From positions 59,997,034-60,061,033 of the forward strand of contig OX419762.1 in NCBI GenBank assembly GCA_948567375.1: a stretch of DNA of 64,000 nt, given 5' to 3'. Positions 32,757-43,208 of this stretch are shown here, one piece after another; position 1 is the first letter of the stretch, and every line of letters starts with the position of its first letter. The DNA is from Lunularia cruciata (lineage: Eukaryota; Streptophyta; Marchantiopsida; Lunulariales; Lunulariaceae). The notes under the pieces are model-generated. The model saw only the letters and a list, made by a program, of their open reading frames with translations. It had not been told where the DNA came from and did no database searches. Made by a program: the position numbers and the translations under genes.

Positions 32757-33230
32757 CTAATCTTGAGAACTAGCTGATGAAGGTGGTAGTATTTCTGTAG
32801 CTGTACTAAGACTCTCTCCAAGATCCTTCACCAAAGTTTCCAAAAGTGCTTTTACTCCACTACACTCATGTCCTTTTGGAAGTCCTTCAACTCCACAAAC
32901 CTCACACAACTCCTTGGTCTTAGATCTTCTCCCTCCCAATCTTGGTGAAGAAGGTCCAACATGCAAACCCAAGTCAAGTAAGCCTCTCCTTTCCCTCAAT
33001 CTCTTGCTCTCAAAGGTTAATGGACATGAACTTGCTTTATGTCCCTTCTCTCCACATAGAAAGCACTTAGACTCACTCTTTCCTCCAAGTGGTGTAGGTT
33101 TTTGGATCCTCTCAACACTCTCTTCAAATTCTATTGTAAACTCTCTTTTCCTCAAATCCACCCCTACAATCACCTCAAACCCTTGGGGAACCTTGCATAA
33201 TCTCAATTTCCACTCTTGATGACTCTCCAT
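32757..33230 (-). CDS. Zinc-knuckle ORF0 of element J, 157 aa
   Basis: Separate frame 236 bases upstream of gag-pol. CCHC knuckle CFLCGEKGHKASSC at residues 56-69 and a second cluster C109, C112, H121, C123. Same length and nearly the same sequence as in C; partly preserved in I. Its preservation next to an intact gag-pol supports a function in the element's cycle, possibly RNA binding or packaging. That role is inferred only from the knuckles. Confidence 0.68.
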   Translation of the reverse strand: MESHQEWKLRLCKVPQGFEVIVGVDLRKREFTIEFEESVERIQKPTPLGGKSESKCFLCGEKGHKASSCPLTFESKRLRERRGLLDLGLHVGPSSPRLGGRRSKTKELCEVCGVEGLPKGHECSGVKALLETLVKDLGESLSTATEILPPSSASSQD

Positions 33231-33879
33231 GTTCCCCAAGATGAATCTAAACACTCAAACATGTTTTTTTGTTGATCTCAAACTTCTCATGCATGAGATC
33301 TCCACTCTGCAGAATTGACCCTTCCTCACAATGTCACTCAAATCTCCCAACTAATATGTCACAGTCCTCTGAAATTTTCCACACTTGATCACAACTCTAG
33401 GGCGTCCCTCCCTGCAAAATTTTAGATCTTTTCATCGAGCCATTTGGCCTAGACACCTTTCTATTCAGCACCCATATTTCAGATTTGGTCTGAAAACCAC
33501 CCCCCTCACTTCAAAAACTCATAACGCACTGCGCAAAAATGATCTCTCTCTAATTTTTGTGGCACCAGGTAGGATACAATGCACTGAATTTTCTTGGAAA
33601 TTTTCAGGACAATTCACTAAACATTGAAGAAATGGCAGACTCTGTACAATTTTCCAGAGAGCATGCAGTTGCGGGAGCACTTTACCCTATCAACTTTCAA
33701 AAATTCTAGCCCAGTGCGCATAGAAGCTCTCTCAATAATTTCAAGTGTTCTAACTGAAAGATAACCCAAGCTATCATGTGTAGAAATCTCAAGTCCAGAT
33801 CTCAAACTTGAGATTTTGCCCAAAATCACCTTAATCCCCAAAATCTGCAATCCACCTCACACAATCTCTCCAATTCCTC

Positions 33880-34050
33880 TCATGTGTACAAGATGTACAA
33901 AATCACCTCAAAGACATCATAATGAACTACAGGGTATACAAATGGATCTTGGTTCTCTAACATAAGTTCAGCCCTCTCCTCTCCTAATGTTCTCTCCAAG
34001 TGAGCTCTCATAGCCTCCTTCTGCCTAATGTAGAATTGGACGCGGAACAT
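33880..34050 (-). CDS. Leader micro-ORF of element J, 56 aa
   Basis: Starts 20 bases after the primer site. Differs from the C copy at only a few residues (for example FRVQF for FRIQF, FVYPVV for FLYPVV). See the copy at 17205 for the shared pattern with other families. Confidence 0.62.
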   Translation of the reverse strand: MFRVQFYIRQKEAMRAHLERTLGEERAELMLENQDPFVYPVVHYDVFEVILYILYT

Positions 34051-34069
34051 TATCTTGCCTTCTAGAGAG

Positions 34070-34087
34070 GTCCCGGCAACGGAACCA
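34070..34087 (-). other. Primer binding site of element J, tRNA-Asp-like
   Basis: Minus strand TGGTTCCGTTGCCGGGAC, four bases inside the 5' LTR. Imperfect complement of tRNA-Asp, as in C. Confidence 0.75.
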
Positions 34088-34091
34088 AAAA

Positions 34092-34783
34092 TGTGAGCCG
34101 GCCTGTCTCTCACTCAGGATGAACCTCTGATGGCTATTATGGTAGCGCACCATGGACTAAGAAGGCAAGGAACCCCAACTCCATCATACTCCTCCAAGGC
34201 TAACACTCCAAGACTCAAGACATTGCTCACTAGAGAACTCAATGAGAGAGAGATAGTTGCAAATGAAAGGATGATGAGTACCTCCTCACTCCTTGTTTAT
34301 ATACTTGTGAAATAGTTACGTACCAAAGTTACTAATTACCGTAGTAACTCAAGTTACTAGATTAAAAGTCAAGTAAAGTCAAAAAGTAGAAAGGAATATC
34401 CATTCACATGGGCATATTCCCCTAAGCATGTGGTCTTATCTTGACCCAACCACTAAAGCAAGGATTCCTTCACATGGGCTATCCTTGGACTAAAGAAGAA
34501 TCCAAAACAAAAAGGCTTGCGGGCCCAAGAGTTCTCAACTCTTTCCCCAAAGCCAAACACCTAGGAATAATACCAAGTCAACACACTAAAATCCAAAATA
34601 GTGGTGCTCATCTTTTCTACTTCCTCTAAAGTAAGGTCCCATCTATCTTAGCTATGACTAACTTTAGCTAACCATGACTAATATAGAACCATCCTTTATC
34701 TCTATATAAATAATATCTCTTAAGTACTTGTAATACCAAGCTAAATATCACAATACCACACACATGCACAAATGGGTGTTACA
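34092..34783 (-). repeat. 5' LTR of element J, 692 bp, with promoter
   Basis: Minus strand TGTAACACCC to GGCTCACA. The TATA box TATATAAACA is at about 34294-34303 on the minus strand. The right end abuts TSD GCTC. Confidence 0.95.
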
Positions 34784-35936
34784 GCTCCAAGCCCCAACAT
34801 ACTCCAATCAGTGTGAACCTGAAATAGTCGTCCCCTGATCGGTCTCCTCAAAATAGGAGCAGATGTCAACCTCTCCTTGAGCTCTACAAAAGCTCTCTCC
34901 TGCTCATCTCCCCAACACCACTCATGTGTAAGCTTGGTCAGCTTCGTCAAGGCCTTGGCAATGGCACTAAATCCTCTAACATAGCGGCGATAGAAGTTCG
35001 CCAACCCAAGGAATGCTCGCACTCTGCTCACATCCGTAGGCCGAGGAATACGTGCAATAGCCTCCACCTTGGTCTGCTGAACACCAAGTCCTCCGGGGTA
35101 GATAGTGTGACCCAAATACTCAACCTGCTCATGGAAGAACCTACATTTCCCAGGATGTAATTTGAGTCCATGAGATCTCAACCTCTCAAACACCTCCAAC
35201 AACTGTCTCTCATGCTCCTCCACAGTAGTGCTATAAACCAAAATGTCATCAATATAGTACCGAGCAAAATCCAATCCAGCTAGGATCCTATCCATGACCC
35301 TTTGGAACTCAGCAGGAGTGTTCTTTAACCCAAATGGTAAGAACCTCCACTGATATAACACATCCTTGCCGTGAGGATCAATAGCCCATAATGCTGTCTT
35401 GGACTTATCCTCCTCCCTGATCGGCAACTGATGATATCCCACTCGAAGATCCAAAGTATTGAAGACTTTGCATGCCCAATCGCATCGAAAATCTCCTCCG
35501 GTGTAGGCATGGCATACCAATCAGCCTTGGTCTGTCGGTTGATAGGACGGTAATCTCCACACATCCGCCTATTTGTATAGTTGCCATGCATATCCTTCTT
35601 GGCTGGCATCACTGTCGCTGATGCATACTCTCCATGTGAAATCTCCACCAAACTAGCCTCAAAAAGGTCACTACTCCGGCTCTGAATCAATGTCCTCTCC
35701 ATCTCACTATATCGATAAGGACGTCGGAAAACAGGTGTGTCGCTAGTCAGCTCAATCCGTATACCAGGTCCCTTCAGAGCACCCAAATCCTTCATACTGA
35801 AGGCAAAACAACTCGTGTGACTCCTCAAGAACCTCCAAACCCTCCGTCTTTCCTCTCCAGTAAGCTTGGGTCCAAGATCTGGCTCCCAAGTATCCTCTGT
35901 AACTGTAGTAGGAGTGGAAGACGTACTGACTGGCTG
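34784..35936 (-). pseudogene. Reverse transcriptase of element B (broken)
   Basis: Runs from just after the readthrough-type TAG: an N-terminal region (TEDTWEPDLGPKL, SFAFSMKDLGALKG-type), then the RT core with LPFGLKNTPAEFQ and YIDDILVYS (about 35240). The joining part of RNase H (VHTDWSMLGLGAV) ends at the J insertion. One base missing near 35465 relative to A (GGGCATGCAAAG) shifts the frame. It continues at 26953. Confidence 0.92.
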
Positions 35937-35939
35937 CTA
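35931..35939 (-). other. UAG in a CAR-YYA readthrough context, copy B
   Basis: Minus strand TAG CAG CCA, in frame with the methyltransferase tail upstream and the RT downstream. Identical to A at 774-782. Confidence 0.5.
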
Positions 35940-36346
35940 CACTGGGCCCTTGGGAGCAATGGTGTCATGCTCCCGACCACTAGAGGTCCCAACCTCTGTG
36001 TGAAAAACTCCCTCCACTCTGGCTGCAAGCTCCATACGTCCTCTGGCTGCATCCCATGTGGACCAAGGGTGTAATCCAAGTAGCCCACGCTCACCTGGAT
36101 GGACTCCAAGTAGACCACTCTCCCTAGTAGCTACTCGATGTGTCCCAAGAATACCATGTCCACTCGGTCCATCGCCCCCAGCATGTGCCTGAATCGTCTC
36201 GATAGGCACAGGGCTCACAAGTGTCCGAGTGGTGATGCCTATCAAGCGCATCCTACGCTGCTCGGCCAAACCAAGGCTCACAATCCAGGTCAAACAGTTC
36301 AGGTCCATAGCCTGACCTAACACCTGACGCCTGGATGCCTCTGACT
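35937..36346 (-). pseudogene. Methyltransferase end (motif X) and linker of element B
   Basis: Continues the enzyme after the solo LTR K: SEASRRQVLGQAMDLN (motif X-like). A linker of about 110 residues follows, rich in Gly and His, with repeated LLG(V/L)HP units (LLGVHP, LLGLHP), ending at the TAG at 35937-35939. Element A lacks about 107 bp of this linker. TSD of K: GACT at 36343-36346 and 37039-37042. Confidence 0.8.
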
Positions 36347-37038
36347 TGTGAGCCGGCCTGTCTCTCACTCAGGATGAACCTCTGATGGCTATTATGGTAG
36401 CGCACCATGGACTAAGAAGGCAAGGAACCCCAACTCCATCATACTCCTCCAAGGCTAACACTCCAAGACTCAAGACATTGCTCACTAGAGAACTCAATGA
36501 GAGAGAGATAGTTGCAAATGAAAGGATGATGAGTACCTCCTCACTCCTTGTTTATATACTTGTGAAATAGTTACGTACTAAAGTTACTAATTACCGTAGT
36601 AACTCAAGTTACTAGACTAAAAGTCAAGTAAAGTCAAAAAGTAGAAAGGAATATCCATTCACATGGGCATATTCCCCTAAGCATGTGGTCTTATCTTGAC
36701 CCAACCACTAAAGCAAGGATTCCTTCACATGGGCTATCCTTGGACTAAAGAAGAATCCAAAACAAAAAGGCTTGCGGGCCCAAGAGTTCTCAACTCTTTC
36801 CCCAAAGCCAAACACCTAGGAATAATACCAAGTCAACACACTAAAATCCAAAATAGTGGTGCTCATCTTTTCTACTTCCTCTAAAGTAAGGTCCCATCTA
36901 TCTTAGCTATGACTAACTTTAGCTAACCATGACTAATATAGAACCATCCTTTATCTCTATATAAATAATATCTCTTAAGTACTTGTAATACCAAGCTAAA
37001 TATCACAATACCACACACATGCACAAATGGGTGTTACA
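36347..37038 (-). repeat. Solo LTR K of the J family, 692 bp
   Basis: Complete LTR without internal region, flanked by TSD GACT. By eye it differs from the J LTRs at only one or two bases (for example CGTACTAAAG for CGTACCAAAG). It is therefore about as young as J and arose by recombination between the LTRs of a second insertion. It splits the methyltransferase between motifs IX and X. Confidence 0.95.
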
Positions 37039-39121
37039 GACTTTACTGGAACAGCGGTAATACCGGTGCGAAAACCCATCGCCCGCTCTCTCTCATCAGC
37101 ATTGGGCTCCACCAACTACTGTAACTGTGAGTCCTAAACAAGTCCAGGTCCTCCCTCTCGAAAAGCATGAGAGCCAGGAAACTCATGAGTGTGGGAAATG
37201 TAGCTCTAGGCTGTCCAACTAGGTTCACCACTGCCATAGGTGACCTATCAGCCACTACCACTGTCTGAGACTGACGCCCAACATCCAAGATATCATCAAC
37301 AAGGATGTGGTCAAGTCGCTGAATCCCATCATAACTACGCTATAGAACCTCTCTGGGTAAAAGGTTCGTCCACCAAAGACGAAGACGATGAGCCCGTGAT
37401 CCCACTCTGGCTGCATCTAACAATACAGCAGGTCTTATCCATGAATGGACCTGATGTGTACTCGCCACCACTCTAGTGCGAGAATCACCCATCAATGGAA
37501 CGTTCTCCAAAAGGTAAGCTAGAGAAACAGACTGATGAACCTGGAGATGTCGTAGTATCCGTAACATCTCCCAAAACACACCAGAACGAGGATCCTGAAG
37601 ACCCAAACCGCGGCCCGCATGTGTATGTCCCTGACATGGCCATCCAGAAATCACCAAGTGAATAGGCCCATGTCTCTCTAGGTCATGCGCCCCCAGTAAG
37701 GAAATGTCTCCTGGTAAGGCCTTCTGGTAACCTCTGACTGCTGACATTGGTAATATCTCCGGATACCGATAGGCCAAGTGTGCCACATGATGTAGAGAGA
37801 CTTGCCTAGCAGTCTCATCTCTCTCTACATACAAGTACCTCTGTACTCGGATACCCGCCTGTAACACCGTAGCTAGTCCGGTGCTGATCCCACCAAACAA
37901 CTCTAATAGACATATCTCCTCTACTGGATACTGCCAAGCTATGAGTGTGGTATCCAGAGGTGTCAAAGCAATCGCCTCTGGAGGCTCATCCTCACACTCA
38001 TCCCCTGATGGTACGAAGGCTCCACTCCAAGCCTGCTGCACCAACTGATCCGCATGCTGCTGCAATGCCTCCTCTGAACTCCACAATGGAACATCCAAGG
38101 TGGATGGAACAATCCCACTCGTACTCCATAGCCGAGTGATCTCCTCTGGTACTGGAGTATCCTCTGCATGGGTGTTCCCCTCCAACAAGTCACCAGGCCA
38201 AGTAATTGCACCGCTGAAAGCCAAAACTGATGCTGCCATGGTCCCGGACTGTAGTGAGCCAAGACTGCCACTACTGAAGCGTACTAGTAGGCGACATACC
38301 CGTCCCTCACCAGACTGCCAACCAGGTCTATAAGAGGCTGTCTCCTCCCAATAGTCAATACTGAAACCCATAGGGTATAACACTGCTTCCCCAACTAGCA
38401 CATCATATGACTCAGCTATCGTCGCAATAGCCTGAGCTCTCACCACCAAGCTATCAGTCGGATGACCAGGCTGAACCTGGACAACAAGCTCTCCACGTGT
38501 GATGTACTGTGTCGAACCACCACCAAGAGATGTCTGGATCTGAAGTGGACACCTCTCCACATCGGTCTTCCGTAACTCCAGACCAACAACTGCAGCCTTC
38601 CCCAACATAAGGGGCTGTGCACCAGAGTCTAACAAGACTCTCTGTGGTGTATAGACCTTCCCTGAAGGTCCCACTAAACAAAAGATCCCCCTCTGGTTAT
38701 CCAATAGGACAACACTAGGTGTAAACTGCGCTCTCTCAAAGGCCGGTCTAGCTGGCAACTCCTCCAGTCTAGCCGTTGCTGCCTGCCATAAACCACTGGT
38801 CGCTGAACGGATCCCATGCTCCTCAACCAAGTCAGCTCCACTACCAACCACCTCTGCTCTAGTAGTAGGAACCGCACCATCCCTACTCTCACACAACGTG
38901 GCAGCCAACCGGAACACTGGGGCTGGGTCAACTCCCAATGTAAACATGTCACTGGCTGAAAATAAAAGATGCCGCATAATCAGCTGAGCCGCCCCCAACA
39001 TCATGCTAGACTCAGTCTGTGTAGTAACAGGTGGCTGACTAGTAGGTACTCCATCAGGTACTCCATCACCACCTACCACACCTGCACTGGGACGTCTAGG
39101 AACCATGGATGTCGTCTGCAA
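37039..39121 (-). pseudogene. Aspartic protease and C5 DNA methyltransferase of element B (one stop, one insertion)
   Basis: Open for 593 codons from 39121 to a TAG at 37340 (CAG in A), then readable to 37043. Protease: VLLDSGAQP at residues 162-170. Methyltransferase from about residue 400: motif I LLELFGGISTGL 405-416; acidic residue of motif II in YVERDE 431-436; catalytic PCQ 495-497 in motif IV, followed by GLQDPRSGVF; ENV 539-541 (motif VI); RAHRLRLWWTNL 576-587 (motif VIII). Then come a putative recognition region and ERxMGF (motif IX). Motif X is at 36346-36290, beyond K. The motif order is the usual one, not the permuted order of plant DRM enzymes, and most resembles DNMT3. These enzymes transfer a methyl group from SAM to cytosine C5. 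The frame is open somewhat upstream of 39121. Confidence 0.9.
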
Positions 39122-40863
39122 TGCCTCAAATAGCGTGAAGACTGGGGAAGTCTGACCTGTCTTCCAACCTCTCCTCTCTGTGGGTCCAACTCCACTGATG
39201 CTCCTCTAGGCTCTGGAGCACGTACTGCACTCCTAGTCACTGCTGCAAATGCATCCACCTGTGCTGCTCCGCACATGAAGTCCAAAGCATCTCTATCACC
39301 AGCATATGAGGTGGAAGCCTCAGCACCCGAATCTGATCTCCTATGAGCAATAGCCATACTAGCCAATCTCTGCTCCAACTGCTCAATCCGAGTAGCCATA
39401 GCTGTGTCAGAAGTAAGGGCAGGTACTGCACCCCTACTAGGTGTAGATCCTCTACCACCACCTCTACCATCTCGTCCTCCATGAACTGGAGCTCCTCTAC
39501 TACCTGCCATAGCAGCCCTACCACTCCGTAACTCCGGGTGTAGGTCAAAACACCGGTCACTAGTGTGACCAAATCTGTGGCAATGCTCACACTGCCTCTG
39601 TGCTGGCTGTGATGCACCAGAGGTATCAGGTCCGCTGCCCTGAGTACACTCTCTCCTATGGTGAGGTCCACCACAAGTCCAACAAGCAACACCACCACTC
39701 ACTAGTTGTTGCTGACCCGAAAATGAGGGTAAGGGTCTAACTCCACTAGGCCCTCCACTCGCTCCATAGGATCTGGGCTGTCCACCCTATCCTCAAAAAC
39801 CAACTAGGCATGGTGCACTCTGCTGCACTCTAGAAGAAGTCACAACCGTGGATGAGGTCTCTCTACCAAATCCAGCTGTCACCACTCTCTCCTCCACCAT
39901 GTTGAGCTCAATACGCTCAGCCAAACCAAAGACTACTGCCAAAGTGGGCGAAGTAGCCTGCAACAACGTAGCATCACGAACTCTACGTCGCAACTCCCTG
40001 TCCAGTATCCCATACCAAAACTGGACTGCCTGGGCCTCAGTAACTCCCTGAGTGAAACTGATCAGCCGCCTCATGCGAGTGTATGCCTCGCGTAGGCTCT
40101 CTCCAGCCTTCCGCTGGAACTCCTGCAAGCTCCTCAGCTTGTCAGTCCGCACTCCCTTGTAGTTTTACCTCAAACATAGGAAGAACTCAACCATGGGGTT
40201 AAACCCTGGTACCACACCACCTCTTGCAGCGGTACCTCCACTCGTAGTAGCACTATCTCCAGCTAGTGCACCTCCACTAGCTCCACCAACACTACTCGAG
40301 CTAGAACTCGTAGGTACAGCCGACCTACTCCTGGCCACCAAACCTGAAGTGATGGAGACATAGTGTGGAGACCAATACTGTCTCCATAACTCAATCTCCT
40401 CCAAATGAGCTCTCCTAAACTCATGGTAGTCGTCCATCGGTGGACCCTCCAAGTGTTGAAACAACCCTTTCCATGCCATGAAAGGTGTGAACAAAGTCGG
40501 GTTCCGCATCTGCTACAGATCACACCAACTATCAAACTCCTAGATGAAGTCATCCAACTCAATGGTACCCACTGTACCAGAGTAACGCCTAGGGCCTTTG
40601 GAGGCCCCATAAATCTTGTCCATGTCCCACAACAACGGTGCGGACACACCAAGTGCACTCTCAATTGAATCAGCTCCTGTGTCGAACTCCAACTCAGAGT
40701 CAATCTCCTCCCTCATTGGGACCTGAGATACAAGCTGATACCGAGCACCACTCCGAGTAAACCCACTGCGTACTGCAGGGCTAACTACTTTGGAATCTCC
40801 AAAGAACTCCGTCGTGACCACGTAACTGCAACAGCAAACCCGAACCACCAACTGCAACCACAA
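39073..40863 (-). pseudogene. gag of element B (broken), with two zinc knuckles
   Basis: Begins near 40863 (TTEFFGDSK, REEIDSELEFD) and runs through a gag core (QFWYGILDRELRRRV, LAVVFGLAERIELN). Two Cys/His knuckles follow: CWTCGGPHHRREC and CEHCHRFGHTSDRC (about 39680-39575). Then come a Gly/Arg-rich stretch and a coiled-coil-like segment (RIEQLEQRLASM). Stops near 40538, 40520, 40165 and 39793. At 39121-39073 its frame overlaps the protease frame by a one-base shift, more likely an indel than a signal. Confidence 0.82.
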
Positions 40864-42152
40864 GTCGCAACCGCAAGTGCCCCACCAAGTGCCAACACCA
40901 ACTAGACACCACCCACTAATGTAACTCTAACCGAGATAACTACACTAGGGGAAAGGCAACCTGTAACCTGCCATCATAACACGCACTCTCACGGTCTGCA
41001 GGTCATCACTTCTTGCCTCACCGGAGAGAAACAAAGGTAGTCTGACTGGTCATCACTCCAGCCTCACCACCGAGAGCACACCAGAGCACCAATGCTCAAA
41101 AATCAGGGCACCTCACACAAACGTGGTGCACAAACAAGAAGTAGAGAATGGAGGGGATCCAATCACAAGAAATCTAAACAAAAACCCTCCATCTCATAAC
41201 ACAACACGGGACTGACTCTGCCACCATTTGGCATTTGACATAAGAGTAGTTTGTATCTAAGTCCTAAGCTACCAGGATCACCAAGAATGGGATCAAACTG
41301 CCTCTCCTAGCCAAAGCTACATGTGTATAGATAACAGTGGCACAGTCACTATGACAACAAGTGAGGGTGGACCAGTTGGCTAGGGCACCAGTCTAAGAAC
41401 AAGAGATCTAGGGGTCAAACCCTGTTGCGCACAATCTAGCAAGAAAGGCAGATTTTGCCAACCAATGACCAAGATCTACACTAAACTAGCTACCCTCACG
41501 CCAGCAAGCTGGCTTGCTGGCCCTTCTAGGCCTTCGTAGCCTCTCATAGCCCACAGCCCTATGCCCCGAAGCCTCGAAACGCCGAAATTCAGCCAAATGA
41601 GGCCTTTCTTGTTGCCACTTTGAACCTCCTCCAAAATTGGTGAAACTTCTCCAAATCTGCGAAACTCCTCCAAACTAGTGAAACTTCTCCAAATCTGGCC
41701 AAACAGCGAAACTCCTCCAATTCTGGCCCAAAATCTGACGGTAAATCTGACATAAACCCTAAAGAGGGATGTTTGCCAAATCCCCTGCTAACTTTCCACT
41801 CGAGCCAAATTGACAAAACGGGTTTTTCCAAATCACAATTTCATGAGAAGAGCTTTCCAACTCCACCTTCAATTTCACTTTCTGAGCCCAACTCGTAGCA
41901 AATTGGTCCTGCCTTCACCTCCTGAGCTCAAAATCACAACACTGCTCAAAAATTGCTCCTTCTTTGCTTGAAATTTGGCCAGCGCTTCCGCACACCGTCC
42001 GCCTAATTGCCAAATTTGCATCAACTACACGAGCTTCTGCACACTAGGGAAACACAGAACCTGAATCGAGCTACCACGATCCACCGAGCTTAATGATACC
42101 ACCAACACTCAACGTTCTTGCACCCAATTTCCCCTTGACTTCACTTCTCTGA
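40864..42152 (-). other. Leader of element B, no gene seen
   Basis: Long non-coding leader between the 5' LTR and gag. It aligns with 14690-15769 of D. Near 42150 the minus strand reads GATTACATCAGAGAAGTGAAG. No clear tRNA complement follows the LTR, so the primer is unresolved. Confidence 0.65.
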
Positions 42153-42705
42153 TGTAATCAGATTGCCTAACACTCTCAACTCAACTCAACTCAACATCAT
42201 ACACTATAAAAGCACAACTCACACATAAGTCATATATAGACTCTAAAGTGCCACAATAATCAGATTGCTTAACACTCTCAACTCAACTCAACTCAGATCA
42301 GTACTTGATCTGTCACTCTATAAACTGCCAACAACTGGGCACTGATTATAGTCAAGCCACACCCACTCAAGCATAGAGAATCCAGGTGACGCTCGCCAGC
42401 CTCTGTCCACCATAGCCAGGAACTCGAAGGCTCAACATCAGAGAAGTGAGCTCTCTGGAGCTCACTTTGAAACTATACCCCCTGGACTCGAGCTAGCCCT
42501 AAAACCCTAACGGTCCCGCTGACGGCACACTTGACGGTGCAAACGGTGCAAAGTGACGGTGGGCCCCACCGTGAAGTCAGTACCCCGAACACGAAATCTA
42601 ACCATCGGAAAGTAGTCCCTGAGAAACTGCTAGAATAACTCTAACTACCATCATTGGAACTCCAGTGTCCAAGCATCTAGATGCGGAACTACAAATGGCA
42701 TGACA
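42153..42705 (-). repeat. 5' LTR of element B, 553 bp, with altered inner end
   Basis: Outer end minus strand TGTCATGCC at 42705, abutting TSD GCCT. It aligns with 24159-24713 except for the inner 40 bp (42153-42192). There the expected tail ending GCACGACA is replaced by a second copy of GAGTTGAGTTGAGAGTG...GATTACA, as if copied from elsewhere in the LTR. Confidence 0.8.
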
Positions 42706-43073
42706 GCCTAGATCTTATGGAGTGAGTGGAGGGCCTGGTGTAGCTAGACCCCTAGCTTCATTTTTGGGTCAACAACAACTAATGAGTGATGGTGTTGCTT
42801 GTTGGACTTGTAGTGGACCTCACCACAAGAGAGAGTGCACTCAAGGCAATGGACCTAATACCTTTGGTGCATCACAACCAGCACAGAGACAATGTGAGCA
42901 TTGCCATAAATTTGGTCACATAGGGAATGATGCTTTGACCTGCACCCAAAGTTATAGAGTGGTAGGATTGCAATGACAGGTGGTAGAGGAGCTCCAAGTC
43001 ATGGAGGATGAGGTGGTGGGAGAGGGTCCATACATAGTAGGGGTGCATTACCTGCTCTTACTTATGATATAGT
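42706..43073 (+). pseudogene. gag of element D, third part with knuckles (broken)
   Basis: Continues D gag after B. Encodes CWTCSGPHHKREC and CEHCHKFGHIGND, the counterparts of the two B knuckles (the last Cys is displaced by a frameshift), then a stop-ridden tail. Ends where G3 begins. Confidence 0.8.
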
Positions 43074-43208
43074 TGTGGTACTCACATTTTTAGTTTTTTT
43101 TAGTTTTTGTGCAATTTGGAAGAAGAAGTGTGTAAAAAAAGTTGTATTGAACCCAAATGGCATTGGTAGAAGAAGAATGGAGACTTTGGCTTGAAACCCA
43201 AAGTAACA
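43074..43208 (+). repeat. Element G3: start of a decayed G-type LTR
   Basis: Starts TGTGGTACTCACATTTTT, the counterpart of the G2 LTR start on the other strand. Interrupted at 43208 by G2 (TSD TAACA at 43204-43208 and 56915-56919); continues at 56915. Confidence 0.75.

Larger units (their letters stand above)
26954..34783 (-). mobile_element. Element J: intact-looking Tat/Athila-like Ty3-gypsy retrotransposon, 7.83 kb
   Basis: Two 692-bp LTRs that differ at one base by eye (C at 27218 against T at the matching position near 34356). TSD GCTC at 26950-26953 and 34784-34787. It has a primer site, leader micro-ORF, ORF0 and an uninterrupted gag-pol. It sits in the RNase H region of B. Everything needed for autonomous copying appears present; whether it is expressed cannot be seen. 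Confidence 0.96.
24159..42705 (-). mobile_element. Element B: full-length methyltransferase/PHD Ty3-gypsy retrotransposon with two nested insertions
   Basis: On the minus strand: 5' LTR (42153-42705), leader, gag with two CCHC knuckles, protease, C5 DNA methyltransferase, RT, RNase H, integrase, PHD finger, polypurine tract, 3' LTR (24159-24713). The TSD is GCCT at 24155-24158 and 42706-42709. Removing J (with TSD) and solo LTR K leaves about 10.0 kb. The copy is inactive, with stops at 25014, 26433, 26754 and 37340 and a frameshift near 35465. It and element A are the only copies here with the methyltransferase region. Confidence 0.93.

Noticed and set aside
39073-39121. Programmed -1 frameshift between gag and protease of B
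   Set aside because: The frames overlap by one-base shift, but no clear slippery heptamer was seen and the protease frame stays open well upstream. A single indel explains it better.
42130-42152. tRNA-iMet primer site for the methyltransferase family (CATCAGAG resembles TATCAGAG)
   Set aside because: Only a partial match, and the 5' LTR end of B is altered here. The primer is left unresolved.
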